From NCBI RefSeq assembly GCF_022012435.1, contig NZ_JAKLUA010000004.1, positions 310,001 to 374,000 on the forward strand: DNA of 64,000 nucleotides, given 5' to 3'. Origin of the DNA: Bradyrhizobium zhengyangense (GTDB taxonomy: Bacteria; Pseudomonadota; Alphaproteobacteria; Rhizobiales; Xanthobacteraceae). This document shows, in pieces, positions 1 through 11,831 of the stretch (positions within the stretch are counted from its first letter, which is position 1; each line of letters begins with the position of its first letter). The position numbers and the translations under genes are program-made. A model generated the notes under the pieces. It did no database searches. It had not been told where the DNA came from and saw only the letters and a list, made by a program, of their open reading frames with translations.

Positions 1-111
1 TGGTGATAGGGCCGGGTTTCGGGTGTCTGGCGACGGGCGCGGGGCTTGGAAATCCGGGGCTTGGAGGTCTGACGGGCGGGCATACAGCTTCCTAGCATCA
101 CCCGAACGTGA

Positions 112-173
112 ATGTAAGCAGCGATTACACCGTTGACGATCGCGTCACCCCGAAATGTAATCGATGATTACAT
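112..173. promoter_or_regulatory. Two 19-bp palindromic operator-like sites
   Basis: Positions 155-173 form a perfect palindrome with arms ATGTAATC and GATTACAT around GAT. Positions 112-130 hold a degenerate copy (ATGTAA...GATTACA) with the same 19-bp geometry. The two starts are 43 bp apart. The proximal copy ends 17 bp before the ATG at 191 and is followed by the ribosome binding site TGGAGG. Paired dyads in this position suggest repressor binding. The regulator is not visible and may be encoded left of the window. Confidence 0.6.
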
Positions 174-190
174 AATGGAGGACCACCACG

Positions 191-811
191 ATGTCGCAAC
201 GTCACAACTGGTTCGAGGGCTGGCGGCTGCTCGCCGTGCTCACGCTAAGCCTGCTCGCCTTGAGCCTCTGGATCGCCTCAATGCGACAGTTCGAGGTCGA
301 GGGCGTCCGCATGGTGATCCGCTTCACGGCGCGCAGCTCGCTGCTGCTGTTCTGCCTGGCTTTCAGTGCTGCGGCGCTGGCCCGGCTCTGGCCCAACGCC
401 TGGACGCGCTGGCAACGCCGCAACCGCCGATATCTCGGCTTGAGCTTTGCGGTCTCCCACGCCATCCATGCGGTAGCGATCATCGTCTTCGCCAGGATGG
501 ATCCGGCAGGCTTCGCTGAAGCCACCTCGCCGGCCTCCTACATCTTCGGCGGCGTCGGATATGCCATGATCATTGCCATGAGCGCGACCTCGTTCGATCG
601 TACGGCCGCACTGATCGGACCGCGCGCCTGGCGCACGCTGCACCTCGTCGGCGGCTACTATCTCTGGTTCCAGTTCGTGGTGTCGTTCGGCAAGCGCGTA
701 CCGGCCATGCCGGCCTACGCGGCGTTCCTCATTCCGCTGCTCGCGGTGATGGCGCTACGGATGATCGCGATGGCTCGCCACCCGCGCGGGCAAGCCATCA
801 CGGCGAGCTGA
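191..811 (+). CDS. Ferric-reductase-like transmembrane protein
   Basis: A 206-residue integral membrane protein with about five to six hydrophobic segments (near residues 12-30, 48-68, 82-100, 118-136, 148-165 and 176-193). Two histidines in helix 3 (SHAIHAV, near 90-93) and one in a later helix (RTLHLVGGYYLWFQF, near 153) sit where members of the ferric-reductase-like/MsrQ family bind haem. It resembles that family's membrane domain without a flavin domain, so it probably passes electrons across the membrane to an unknown partner. No msrP is next to it. The start follows a TGGAGG site and two palindromes, which suggests regulated expression. Confidence 0.6.
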   Translation: MSQRHNWFEGWRLLAVLTLSLLALSLWIASMRQFEVEGVRMVIRFTARSSLLLFCLAFSAAALARLWPNAWTRWQRRNRRYLGLSFAVSHAIHAVAIIVFARMDPAGFAEATSPASYIFGGVGYAMIIAMSATSFDRTAALIGPRAWRTLHLVGGYYLWFQFVVSFGKRVPAMPAYAAFLIPLLAVMALRMIAMARHPRGQAITAS

Positions 812-1279
812 GAGCACGGCTTGCAAGAAGGCGTATCGGGTGTACGCTCTTAAGATGAAGCAGCGTGCGAGCGTCGCAAATTGCTGCTGATGATGACTTG
901 AGAGCACAGACGAAGAGCCGAGTCCTAGACTCTGAGGACACAACGCTTTTGGCGATTACGAGTTCTGAAAAAATCTTGGAGAAACGACGCGAACACAAGA
1001 ATGTGGTTTAGGCGTCAGTTCTTGACTCTCTGGAAGCACTTCAACTCGCGAAGAATTTGAATGAAGCAGCAATGCTTCGCGCGAGATGAAATGAGCGAGA
1101 CCGCTGTTTGCGATCTCGCTCAGATATAACCGCGAAGGTTTAAGATTTGGTTTGACGAGTGAAGCTTGTGCTTTCGCTCCTGTCCCGGACAAGCGCAGAG
1201 CCGGAGCCAGAAGCGGCAATGGGCCTCGGATCAGCAGCGCACCGCTTGAGCGCTGCGCTGCATCCGGGGCACGCAGGCC
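812..1279. other. Intergenic region without a convincing gene
   Basis: About 470 bases between the membrane protein and the 3' end of ilvC. It is visibly more AT-rich than its surroundings. Its short open frames lack ribosome binding sites and recognisable sequence. It contains a hairpin at 1093-1121 (GAGCGAGA with its complement, plus an inner CGC/GCG step) and a second dyad at 1228-1265 beside the ilvC stop. A small RNA is possible but not demonstrated. Confidence 0.4.
1228..1265 (-). terminator. Stem-loop downstream of ilvC
   Basis: Read on the minus strand, GGAT and GCAGCGCA pair with TGCGCTGC and ATCC around a 12-base loop, 14 bases past the ilvC stop. There is no following T-run, so it is either a weak or factor-dependent terminator or a 3'-end stabilising hairpin. 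Confidence 0.4.
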
Positions 1280-3035
<1,756 letters not shown>

Positions 3036-3042
3036 CATCACC

Positions 3043-3918
3043 TCACGCGGTCTTCGAAAGCGGCTGCAGCCGCCTGACCAGCACCATCACCGCAATGCCA
3101 GCGATCACGGTCAGCATCCCGGCGAGGCGCAGCGGCCCAAACCGCTCGCCGAACACAATGCTCGACGCCGCCGAGCCAACAAACGGCACCAGCAGCGCAA
3201 ACGGGACCACTTGCGCGGCGGGATAGTCCCGCAGCAACCGGCCCCACAGCCAATAGGCGATGCTGGTGGAAACGGCGCCGATCACCAGTAGGCAGATCAG
3301 GCCCGTCAGCGACATGTGGATCAGCGAGTGGAAGGTCGGGACCGGCCCGTTGACGACGAGCGCGAGCGCGAGCAGCGGCACGGCGGCCGTGAGGCACAGC
3401 CACGCGAACAGGTCGAACATCGGTGCCCCGCGGGCGCCGCGCAGCAGGAGGTTACCGATCGCAAAGCAGATCGGCGAGATCATCAGCACCGCAAAAGCGC
3501 CGATGCTAAAATCATAGCCGACAGTGCCGCAGATCATCAGCAGACCGGCTGCGGCAATGGCTATGCCGAGCGCCTGCATCGCGGTCGGCCGTTCACCGAA
3601 GGCGACCGCAGCAAAACCGATCGTGAACAGCGCCTGGCTCTGCACAACGACGGAGGTCAGCCCCACCGGCACGCCATGGGCGATGCCGTAAGCCTGGCTC
3701 AGGAACTGCCCCAGAAACAGCGTAAAACTGATCGCGATCAGCAACGACCAGGCGACCTTCGGCTTCGGAATGAACAGACACGGCAGCGCGGCAATGGAAA
3801 AGCGCATCGCCGTCATCAGCTCTGGTGAAAACTCGTCGAGCGCAATCCGGCTCGCCACGAAGGCAAGCCCCCAGATGATCGCCACCATGAGGGCGATGAG
3901 AATGTCGGCCGGCTTCAT
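3043..3918 (-). CDS. EamA/DMT-family permease
   Basis: A 290-residue protein with ten predicted membrane helices arranged as two EamA repeats, the standard drug/metabolite transporter layout. Repeat 1 begins ALMVAIIWGLAFVASRIAL; repeat 2 begins near residue 145 (FAVLMISPICFAIGNLLLRG). The start MKPADILIAL gives normal family length. It follows the methyltransferase by about 50 bases and precedes lysE with almost no gap. The substrate cannot be read from sequence; EamA members often export amino acids or metabolites. Confidence 0.85.
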   Translation of the reverse strand: MKPADILIALMVAIIWGLAFVASRIALDEFSPELMTAMRFSIAALPCLFIPKPKVAWSLLIAISFTLFLGQFLSQAYGIAHGVPVGLTSVVVQSQALFTIGFAAVAFGERPTAMQALGIAIAAAGLLMICGTVGYDFSIGAFAVLMISPICFAIGNLLLRGARGAPMFDLFAWLCLTAAVPLLALALVVNGPVPTFHSLIHMSLTGLICLLVIGAVSTSIAYWLWGRLLRDYPAAQVVPFALLVPFVGSAASSIVFGERFGPLRLAGMLTVIAGIAVMVLVRRLQPLSKTA

Positions 3919-3967
3919 TGTTGTTTCCGGTTCTGCCCTGTCGTGCAGCCCTGCTTGTTCTTCTCGT

Positions 3968-4663
3968 CTAGCCTTGCTCGCCGGCTTTCGGTTTACGTAA
4001 GAGATAAGTACCGTGCATCGGCGCGTGATAGTCGGCCGAGACCAGCATGAAGCCGACATCGGTCAGCATCCGCTCCATCACCCAGCCGAAGGTGGAATAT
4101 TCGTCGCGCATATGCGTCACCACGCTCTCCCTGGAGAAATCGTGGTTCTTGATCTGGTAGTCGGCCCACTGCTCGACATCGCGCTCGACCGCATCCGGCA
4201 TCGAGACATAGACGATATCGCGCAGATAAAAGCTCGCACCGGGCCTGAGCGCGCGAAAGATCCGCGACATCGCCACGACCTTCCAGAAATCGGGCAGATG
4301 ATGCAGCGTGAATTCGCTCACGATCAGATCGTAGGATTCCGGTCGGTAGGCGAAGCTGAGCAAGCCGGCGGACTGCGTGCGCACGGGCGCCTTGCGGTCG
4401 CGCGCATAGATCTCGGCGAGCGCCAACATCGCCGGCGAGATGTCGATGGCGTCGACCTCGGCGCCCATCAGCGCCGCTTCGGTGGCGAGAACGCCGTTGC
4501 CGCAGCCGATGTCGGCGATACGCCAGCCGCGCTGGACTCCCAGCATCTTCAGTGCGGCGCGCGCCCGCAGATCGGCATCGTCGTGGGCGTCGTAGATCGA
4601 CGCCACCGCGGGCTCGATGCCCATCCGGTTCCGCTCGTTATAGTACCAGTCGCGCGCCAGCAT
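3968..4663 (-). CDS. Class I SAM-dependent methyltransferase
   Basis: A 231-residue protein with the class I methyltransferase core: glycine-rich motif I IADIGCGNGVLATEAAL (near 49-65), the acidic end of strand 2 (EVDAIDIS), and a motif II-like region DLIVSEFTLHHLPD. The substrate is not identifiable. It starts three bases downstream of ilvN, so it is part of the ilv transcription unit by position, but no known branched-chain step needs a methyltransferase. It may be a hitch-hiking gene. Confidence 0.8.
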   Translation of the reverse strand: MLARDWYYNERNRMGIEPAVASIYDAHDDADLRARAALKMLGVQRGWRIADIGCGNGVLATEAALMGAEVDAIDISPAMLALAEIYARDRKAPVRTQSAGLLSFAYRPESYDLIVSEFTLHHLPDFWKVVAMSRIFRALRPGASFYLRDIVYVSMPDAVERDVEQWADYQIKNHDFSRESVVTHMRDEYSTFGWVMERMLTDVGFMLVSADYHAPMHGTYLLRKPKAGEQG

Positions 4664-4666
4664 GGT

Positions 4667-5209
4667 TCACATCCCCTCAGGCCCGCGACCGATCGCGGCA
4701 ACACCGGTGCGCGACACCTCGACAAGGCCGAGCGGGCGCATCAGGTCGATAAACTGGTTGATCTTGTCGGTATTGCCCGTGATCTCGAACACAAAGCTCT
4801 CGGTGGTGGCGTCGATCACGCGGGCACGGAACGCATCTGCCAGCCTGAGCGATTCGACGCGATGCTCGCCTTGCCCGCGCACCTTCACCATCGCCAGCTC
4901 GCGCTCGATCGAGCGGCGGGTCTGGGTCATGTCGACGACCTGGTAGACCGGGATCATGCGGTCGAGCTGATGCTTGATCTGCGCGATCACCATGGGCGTG
5001 CCCGTGGTGACGATGGTGATGCGCGAGAGGTGCTTCTGGGCCTCGGTCTCCGAGACCGTGAGGCTCTCGATGTTATAGCCGCGGCCCGAGAACAGGCCGA
5101 TGACGCGCGCGAGCACGCCCGGCTCGTTCTGGACGAGCACCGCGAGCGTGTGCGTCTCGTTGGGATCGTGGCGCTCTTCGATGAAGTAGGCGGATGCGGG
5201 CTGGTTCAT
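4667..5209 (-). CDS. ilvN: Acetolactate synthase, small (regulatory) subunit
   Basis: The 180-residue regulatory subunit of acetohydroxyacid synthase. The N-terminal ACT domain (residues about 18-92) carries VLVQNEPGVLARVIGLFSGRGYNIESLTV, the usual valine-binding segment. A C-terminal ALS_ss domain follows. The start MNQPASAYF is preceded by AGGGGA; the longer frame runs into the upstream gene. It is encoded after the threonine dehydratase instead of directly after ilvI. It should confer valine sensitivity and full activity on the IlvI catalytic subunit. Confidence 0.96.
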   Translation of the reverse strand: MNQPASAYFIEERHDPNETHTLAVLVQNEPGVLARVIGLFSGRGYNIESLTVSETEAQKHLSRITIVTTGTPMVIAQIKHQLDRMIPVYQVVDMTQTRRSIERELAMVKVRGQGEHRVESLRLADAFRARVIDATTESFVFEITGNTDKINQFIDLMRPLGLVEVSRTGVAAIGRGPEGM

Positions 5210-5232
5210 TGTCGTCCCCTCTTGTCTCGTCC

Positions 5233-6216
5233 TCACGCCTTGCCCAACGCTTTGGCTGGCGCGTCCGTCCCGACCCAACGGCGGAACAGATCGAAATCGA
5301 TATTGCCGCCGGACAGCACGAGACCGACGCGCTTGCCCTTCAGCTTGTTCTTGTCCTGCATCGCCGCGGCTAGCGCGGCCGCGCCCGCGCCTTCGGCGAG
5401 ATTGTGCGTGTCAGTCCAGTAGGCTCGGATCGCGGCAGCGACCTCTTCGTCGGTCACCTGGACGATCCGCGAGGCGCCCTTGCAGATCAGCGCGAACGCA
5501 TCCGCATCCGGAATACGGGTCGCCATGCCGTCGGCGCGCGTGTTGGCAGTCTCGGTGGTCACGATCTTGCCAGCGGCAAACGAGAGCGCATAGGACGGCG
5601 CTTCCGTCGACTGCACGCCGACGATCTCCGTCTTCAGGCCAAGAAGGTCGCGCGCCATGATGCAGCCGCAGATGCCGGAGCCCTGCCCGATCGGCACGTA
5701 GAGAATGTCCAGATCCGGCGCGGAGCGGAACAGTTCGAGCGCGCAGGTCGCGACACCCAGCACCAGATCACGATGGAACGACGGCACCATGTGAAGTCCG
5801 GCGAACTGCGCGCGGCGTTCGGCTTCCTCACGCGCAGCCTGAAAGTCCTCGCCATGCTCGACGAGTTCAGCGCCAAAGGTCTTCATCGCCCGGTTCTTCT
5901 CGACCGAATTGCCGCGCGGTACATAGATCACGGCCGGCACGCCATGACGGCCCGCGGCAAAGGCCAGGCTCTGGCCATGATTGCCGCGCGTCGCCGAGAT
6001 GATGCCCGGCGTGTTCGGGCGCTCGCGCTTCAGACGATCGAGATAGACCAGCCCACCCCGCACCTTGAAGGCGCCGATCGGCGTATGGTTCTCGTGCTTC
6101 ACGACGACCTCTGTGCCGAGGCGCCCAGCGAGCAGCGGCCAGGCATGCGCCGGCGTCGCCGGCACCGCCTGCCCCACGACCGCATGTGCGCGCTCGAGCT
6201 CCGTCAGGTCGAACAT
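5233..6216 (-). CDS. Short threonine/serine dehydratase (PLP enzyme)
   Basis: A 327-residue fold-type II PLP enzyme. The lysine of GAFKVRGG should form the Schiff base; RGNHGQSLAFAA and the C-terminal LSGGNIDFDLF fit threonine dehydratases. It ends after the catalytic domain, without the C-terminal ACT-like domain of biosynthetic IlvA, so isoleucine feedback through that domain is absent. The start MFDLTELERAH lies 4 bases after the ilvI stop. Between ilvI and ilvN, it could supply 2-oxobutanoate to acetohydroxyacid synthase for isoleucine. A serine or hydroxyaspartate dehydratase role is the main alternative. Confidence 0.85.
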   Translation of the reverse strand: MFDLTELERAHAVVGQAVPATPAHAWPLLAGRLGTEVVVKHENHTPIGAFKVRGGLVYLDRLKRERPNTPGIISATRGNHGQSLAFAAGRHGVPAVIYVPRGNSVEKNRAMKTFGAELVEHGEDFQAAREEAERRAQFAGLHMVPSFHRDLVLGVATCALELFRSAPDLDILYVPIGQGSGICGCIMARDLLGLKTEIVGVQSTEAPSYALSFAAGKIVTTETANTRADGMATRIPDADAFALICKGASRIVQVTDEEVAAAIRAYWTDTHNLAEGAGAAALAAAMQDKNKLKGKRVGLVLSGGNIDFDLFRRWVGTDAPAKALGKA

Positions 6217-6220
6217 GACG

Positions 6221-7996
<1,776 letters not shown>

Positions 7997-8052
7997 TGGC
8001 TTGCTCCGGATGCGCTGTTGTCAGCGGCTTCGTTCGTGTCGGGTTCGGGAAA

Positions 8053-8077
8053 TAAAAAAGGCCCCGAAGAGGGACCC
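8053..8077 (-). terminator. ilv attenuator terminator
   Basis: On the minus strand, GGTCCC and GGGGCC pair around TCTTC and are followed by six Ts, a typical intrinsic terminator. It sits between the leader peptide stop and ilvI, so it can only act as an attenuator. Confidence 0.9.
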
Positions 8078-8078
8078 T

Positions 8079-8128
8079 GCACACCGCCTGTCATGTGGAT
8101 GGCAGCTAGCCATCCCCGGCGGTGTGCC
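8079..8128 (-). promoter_or_regulatory. ilv leader pause/alternative hairpin
   Basis: GCACACCGCC and its exact complement GGCGGTGTGC enclose an inner dyad GGATGGC/GCCATCC. The leader stop codon TAG lies in the inner loop, so a ribosome finishing the leader peptide would melt this stem. This is the arrangement expected of the upstream hairpin in a translation-coupled attenuator. The exact antiterminator pairing was not resolved by eye. Confidence 0.75.
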
Positions 8129-8171
8129 TGGGTACGACGGCGATAAGGAGTTTGGTAATAATGTTACGCAT
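8106..8171 (-). CDS. ilvL: ilv operon leader peptide
   Basis: A 21-codon frame reading MRNIITKLLIAVVPRHTAGDG. Residues 4-13 contain Ile-Ile-Thr-Lys-Leu-Leu-Ile-Ala-Val-Val, the regulatory amino acids of the pathway plus threonine, the isoleucine precursor. It starts about 26 bases after a predicted transcription start, ends inside a large hairpin, and is followed by an intrinsic terminator. Ribosome stalling at these codons when charged Ile, Leu or Val tRNA is scarce should prevent the terminator and raise ilvI-ilvN expression. Confidence 0.9.
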   Translation of the reverse strand: MRNIITKLLIAVVPRHTAGDG

Positions 8172-8203
8172 GGCAGGCGCTCGGCTTCCCAAAGGTTGCG
8201 CGA

Positions 8204-8231
8204 AACATAACGACCAAAGCCTCGATGTCAA
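8204..8231 (-). promoter_or_regulatory. Sigma-70-type promoter of the ilv operon
   Basis: On the minus strand, TTGACA (8226-8231) and TATGTT (8204-8209) are separated by 16 bases. The predicted start near 8197 leaves a short untranslated region before the leader peptide. Confidence 0.7.
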
Positions 8232-8325
8232 GGCAAAGCGGCCACTTCCGCGCGATTTAGGCAGTGTAACCGCGTTCCCGGGGTTCGGCGAGAGGTAAAT
8301 TCGGGAACCCGCGCACAAAAGCACG

Positions 8326-9267
8326 TCAATCGGGCTCCCGGGCCCCATGGTTGGCGGCCGTCAGCCAGCCCCTCGCCTCCGTCGGCTTCACCCACTCGAA
8401 TTCAGGCAATTGGTGCCTGAACCAGGTGAATTGCCGCTTGGCGTAGTGGCGGGTATCGGCCCGGCCGATCGTGGCGGCCTCCTCCAGACTGAGCTCGCCG
8501 CGCAAATGCCGGATCAGCGCCGGCACGCCATGGGCCTTCATCGCCGGCAGCAGCGGATCGAGGCTACGGGCAGCGAGCTGCTCGACCTCTTCGAGGGCGC
8601 CGGCGCGCAGCATGGCGTCGAAGCGGGCGTCGATGCGGGCATAGAGCTCGTCACGCTCGGGCGCGAGGAACACTGCCCGAAAGCCGCCTTTGGGCAGCAG
8701 CGGCGGCTGGCCCTCATGGTGCCAGTCCAGCAGCGAACGCCCGGTCGCCTCGATCACCTCGAGTGCACGCGCAATCCTGGTGCGGTCGCGCAGGTTCAAT
8801 CGCTCGGCCGCGCGCGGATCGTGGCGCGCCAGTTCCGCATGCAGCGCCTCGACGCCGTTCCGCTCCAGCCGCGCGCGCACGCCCTCGCGCACCTCCGCGG
8901 GGATCGGCGGTACCACCGAAAGGCCCGCAGTCAGCGCCTTGAAGTACAGGCCCGTGCCGCCGATGAAGATCGGCAAGCGCCCTTCGGCCCGCACCTCGTC
9001 GAGCACCTTCGTGGCGTCGCTCACCCAGGCGCCGGCTGAAAAATTCACGGCCGCATCGACATGGCCGTAGAGCCGATGCGGCACCTGTGCCTCTTCGTCG
9101 CGCGTGGGACGTGCCGTGATGACGCGGAGGTCACGATAGACCTGCATGGAATCGGTATTAATCACGACCCCGCCTGCATTGCGGGCAAGCTCGAGCGCCA
9201 GCGCCGACTTGCCGCTGGCGGTCGGGCCTGCGATAAGCACGGCCTTGCTCGAATGCCCCTCGCTCAC
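8326..9267 (-). CDS. miaA: tRNA dimethylallyltransferase
   Basis: MiaA transfers a dimethylallyl group to N6 of A37 in tRNAs that read codons starting with U. The 313 residues carry the P-loop GPTASGKSA (14-22), the substrate motif [11 protein letters not shown], and [16 protein letters not shown]. The C-terminal [14 protein letters not shown] is the conserved tRNA-binding segment. The start is GTG at 9267, supported by TGAGG 5 bases upstream. It is divergent from serB with only 11 bases between the start codons. Confidence 0.95.
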   Translation of the reverse strand: MSEGHSSKAVLIAGPTASGKSALALELARNAGGVVINTDSMQVYRDLRVITARPTRDEEAQVPHRLYGHVDAAVNFSAGAWVSDATKVLDEVRAEGRLPIFIGGTGLYFKALTAGLSVVPPIPAEVREGVRARLERNGVEALHAELARHDPRAAERLNLRDRTRIARALEVIEATGRSLLDWHHEGQPPLLPKGGFRAVFLAPERDELYARIDARFDAMLRAGALEEVEQLAARSLDPLLPAMKAHGVPALIRHLRGELSLEEAATIGRADTRHYAKRQFTWFRHQLPEFEWVKPTEARGWLTAANHGAREPD

Positions 9268-9278
9268 GAAAACCTCAA

Positions 9279-10184
9279 ATGTCCCTCGTCGCCACGCTGA
9301 TCTGCAACCCCAACAATCCCGCGCTCGACTCTACCATCGTCGATGGCGCCCGCGCCGTACTGCCCAGCGCAGCGCCCGCGCACTGGCTGTTCGACGGGGT
9401 TGCGGTCGACATCCCCTTTGGCGCCGACAGTAACCTCGAAGGCGACCGTCACGCCATCGAAGAGCGGCTCCGCGAGCTGCGCGGCGATCTGCCCATCGAC
9501 ATCGTGGTGCAGCCTGTCGGTGTCAGGCGCAAGAAGCTTTTTCTCGCCGACATGGATTCCACCATGATTGGCCAGGAATGCATCGACGAGCTCGCCGATC
9601 TGGTCGGGATGAAGGCTCACGTCGCTGCCATCACCGAACGTGCGATGCGCGGCGAGATCGAGTTCGAGCCAGCACTGCGGGAGCGCGTCGCGCTGCTGAA
9701 GGACCTCCCCGCCAGCGTCGTCGACGAGGTGCTCGCCAAGCGCATCACGCTGACCCCGGGCGGCCGCGAGTTGGTCGCGACCATGCGCGCTCACGGCGCC
9801 TATACCTGCCTCGTCTCCGGCGGCTTCACGCTGTTCACAAGCGCGGTCGCCGCCAGGATCGGCTTCCAGGAGAACCGCGCCAACGAGCTCGTCGTGCGCG
9901 ACGGCAAGTTCACCGGTGAGGTGAAGGAGCCGATTTTAGGTCGTGCGGCGAAGCTTGCGACGCTGGTGGATCTGATGGAGTCGTTCGATCTCGACGACAT
10001 CGACTCGGTCGTCGTCGGCGACGGCGCCAATGATCTTGCGATGATCCAGGCGGCGGGCCTGGGCGTGGCATACCACGCCAAGCCGGCGGTGGCGGCTGCC
10101 GCCGCGGCACGGATCGACCATGGCGATCTCACCGCGCTGCTTTATGCGCAAGGATATCGGCGGGAGGAATTTGTGGAGGGATAG
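9279..10184 (+). CDS. serB: Phosphoserine phosphatase
   Basis: SerB hydrolyses phosphoserine, the last step of serine synthesis. The 301-residue HAD-family protein has catalytic motif [11 protein letters not shown] (D91 nucleophile, D93 acid/base), motif II SGGFTLF, and motif [23 protein letters not shown] with the metal-binding aspartates. An N-terminal domain of about 80 residues precedes it, as in other SerB proteins. No good ribosome binding site precedes the ATG, and the promoter must lie inside miaA. Confidence 0.95.
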   Translation: MSLVATLICNPNNPALDSTIVDGARAVLPSAAPAHWLFDGVAVDIPFGADSNLEGDRHAIEERLRELRGDLPIDIVVQPVGVRRKKLFLADMDSTMIGQECIDELADLVGMKAHVAAITERAMRGEIEFEPALRERVALLKDLPASVVDEVLAKRITLTPGGRELVATMRAHGAYTCLVSGGFTLFTSAVAARIGFQENRANELVVRDGKFTGEVKEPILGRAAKLATLVDLMESFDLDDIDSVVVGDGANDLAMIQAAGLGVAYHAKPAVAAAAAARIDHGDLTALLYAQGYRREEFVEG

Positions 10185-10198
10185 CCTCCTCTCCGCTG

Positions 10199-10300
10199 TC
10201 ATCACCGCGAAGGCAGGTGATCCAGTATTCGAGAGGCCGCAGTGCTAAAAGCCGAGAAGCCGCGGCGTACTGGATGCCCCGCCTTCGCGGGGGCACGACA
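10199..10300. repeat. Dispersed long palindromic repeat
   Basis: Between the convergent serB and degP genes, CCGCGAAGGC (10205-10214) and GATCCAGTA (10219-10227) pair with TACTGGAT (10268-10275) and GCCTTCGCGG (10281-10290), making an extended cruciform-capable element. I recognise the CGCGAAGGC...GATCCAGTA...TACTGGAT core as a common intergenic repeat of Bradyrhizobium genomes. It may also serve as a bidirectional transcription stop. Confidence 0.75.
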
Positions 10301-10325
10301 GTTGAGAGTAGAGCGAACCGCGCTC

Positions 10326-11831
10326 CTACTGCACGCTCAGTGCCACGAAGCGCAATTCGCCGTCGCCATTGGACACCAGCAGCAGCACGGACTTCTTGCC
10401 GTCCTTCTTGAGCTGGTCGATCCGCTTCTGGATGTCCTCGCCGCTCGAGACCGCTTCCTGTGCGACTTCGACGATGACATCTCCCGCGGAGAGCCGCTTC
10501 TCGGCGGCATCCGAAGTGGCGTCGACATTGGTGACGACCACACCCTTGACGCTGTCCTTGATCTTGTAGCGCGCGCGCAGATCCTTGTTCAGCACGGCGA
10601 GGTCGAGGCCGAGCGCCTTCTGCGTCACCAGCTTCTCCGGCGGCGGCTCGTCGGTCTTTACTGCGGCCTGCACCTTGTCGGGATCCTGCAGGCGGCCGAG
10701 CGTAACCTTCTTGGTCTGCTCCTCGCCCTTGCGGATGACGACGACGTCGACTTCCTTGCCGACCGCGGTGTCGGCGACGACGCGGGAGAGATCCTTCGGA
10801 TCCTTGACGTCCTTGCCGTCGAACTTGACGACGACGTCGCCGGGCTCGATGCCGGCGGGCTTGGCGGGGCCCTTGTCATCGACGCCGGCAACCAATGCAC
10901 CGCGCGCCGGCTTGATGTTGAGGCTCTCGGCGATCTCGTCAGTGACGCTCTGGATGCGCACGCCCAGCCAGCCGCGGCGTAGTTCGCCGAACTGGCGGAG
11001 CTGATCGACCACGCCCGCAACAGTCTTCGACGGCACGGCGAAGCCGATGCCGATCGAGCCCCCGGAGGGCGAGATGATCAGCGTGTTGACGCCGATGACG
11101 TCGCCTTCGAGGTTGAACAGCGGACCACCGGAGTTGCCGCGATTGATGGCAGCGTCGGTTTGGATGTAGCTGTCATAGGGTCCCGAGGAGATGTCGCGGT
11201 TCTTGGCCGAGACGATGCCCGCCGTCACCGTACCGCCGAGGCTGAAGGGGTTGCCGATAGCGACCACCCAGTCACCCAGACGCAGCTTGTCGGAGTCGCC
11301 GAACTTCACCGAGATCAACGGCTTCGGCGGCTTGAACTTCAGGACAGCGAGGTCGGTCTTCTTGTCGACGCCAACCAGCTCGGCCTTGATCTTGGTGCCG
11401 TCGTTGAGAATGACGTTGATCTCGTCGGCATCGGCGATGACGTGGTTGTTGGTGACCACGATGCCGGACGTATCGATGATGAAGCCGGACCCGAGCGAGT
11501 TGGTCTTGCGCGGTGGGCTATTGTCGCCGCCCTTGCTGCCGCCGCCGGGACCTTTGCGGTTCTTGAAGAAGTCGTCGAAGAATTCCTCGAACGGCGAGCC
11601 GGGCGGCAGTTGCGGCATGGTGTTGCTGCCGCCGCCTTTGGCCTCGACCGTCTGCGAGGTTGAGATGTTGACGACCGCGTCGATCACCCTCTCGGCGACG
11701 TCGGCGATGCCCTCCGGTCCGCGCGCCTCAGCCGGCGAGCCGAACACGCTGAAAGCACCGAGCGCGAGCGCGGCCAGCCCAAATCGCGCGTGTTGGCGCA
11801 AGCGGGTCGGGACAATGGTGGCAGCGGACAT
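10326..11831 (-). CDS. degP: Do-family periplasmic serine protease
   Basis: A 501-residue HtrA/DegP-type chaperone-protease for misfolded envelope proteins. The start before an N-terminal signal sequence (about residues 1-37) is preceded by TGGAG. The catalytic triad is His130 (TNNHVI), Asp160 (KTDLAVL) and Ser234 (GNSGGPLF). A Gly/Ser/Pro-rich linker is near 85-110, and two PDZ domains follow (about 265-355 and 400-495). It is the last gene of the hflK-hflC-DUF2065-degP run, linking membrane and periplasmic protein quality control. DegQ-like naming is equally possible. Confidence 0.92.
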   Translation of the reverse strand: MSAATIVPTRLRQHARFGLAALALGAFSVFGSPAEARGPEGIADVAERVIDAVVNISTSQTVEAKGGGSNTMPQLPPGSPFEEFFDDFFKNRKGPGGGSKGGDNSPPRKTNSLGSGFIIDTSGIVVTNNHVIADADEINVILNDGTKIKAELVGVDKKTDLAVLKFKPPKPLISVKFGDSDKLRLGDWVVAIGNPFSLGGTVTAGIVSAKNRDISSGPYDSYIQTDAAINRGNSGGPLFNLEGDVIGVNTLIISPSGGSIGIGFAVPSKTVAGVVDQLRQFGELRRGWLGVRIQSVTDEIAESLNIKPARGALVAGVDDKGPAKPAGIEPGDVVVKFDGKDVKDPKDLSRVVADTAVGKEVDVVVIRKGEEQTKKVTLGRLQDPDKVQAAVKTDEPPPEKLVTQKALGLDLAVLNKDLRARYKIKDSVKGVVVTNVDATSDAAEKRLSAGDVIVEVAQEAVSSGEDIQKRIDQLKKDGKKSVLLLVSNGDGELRFVALSVQ

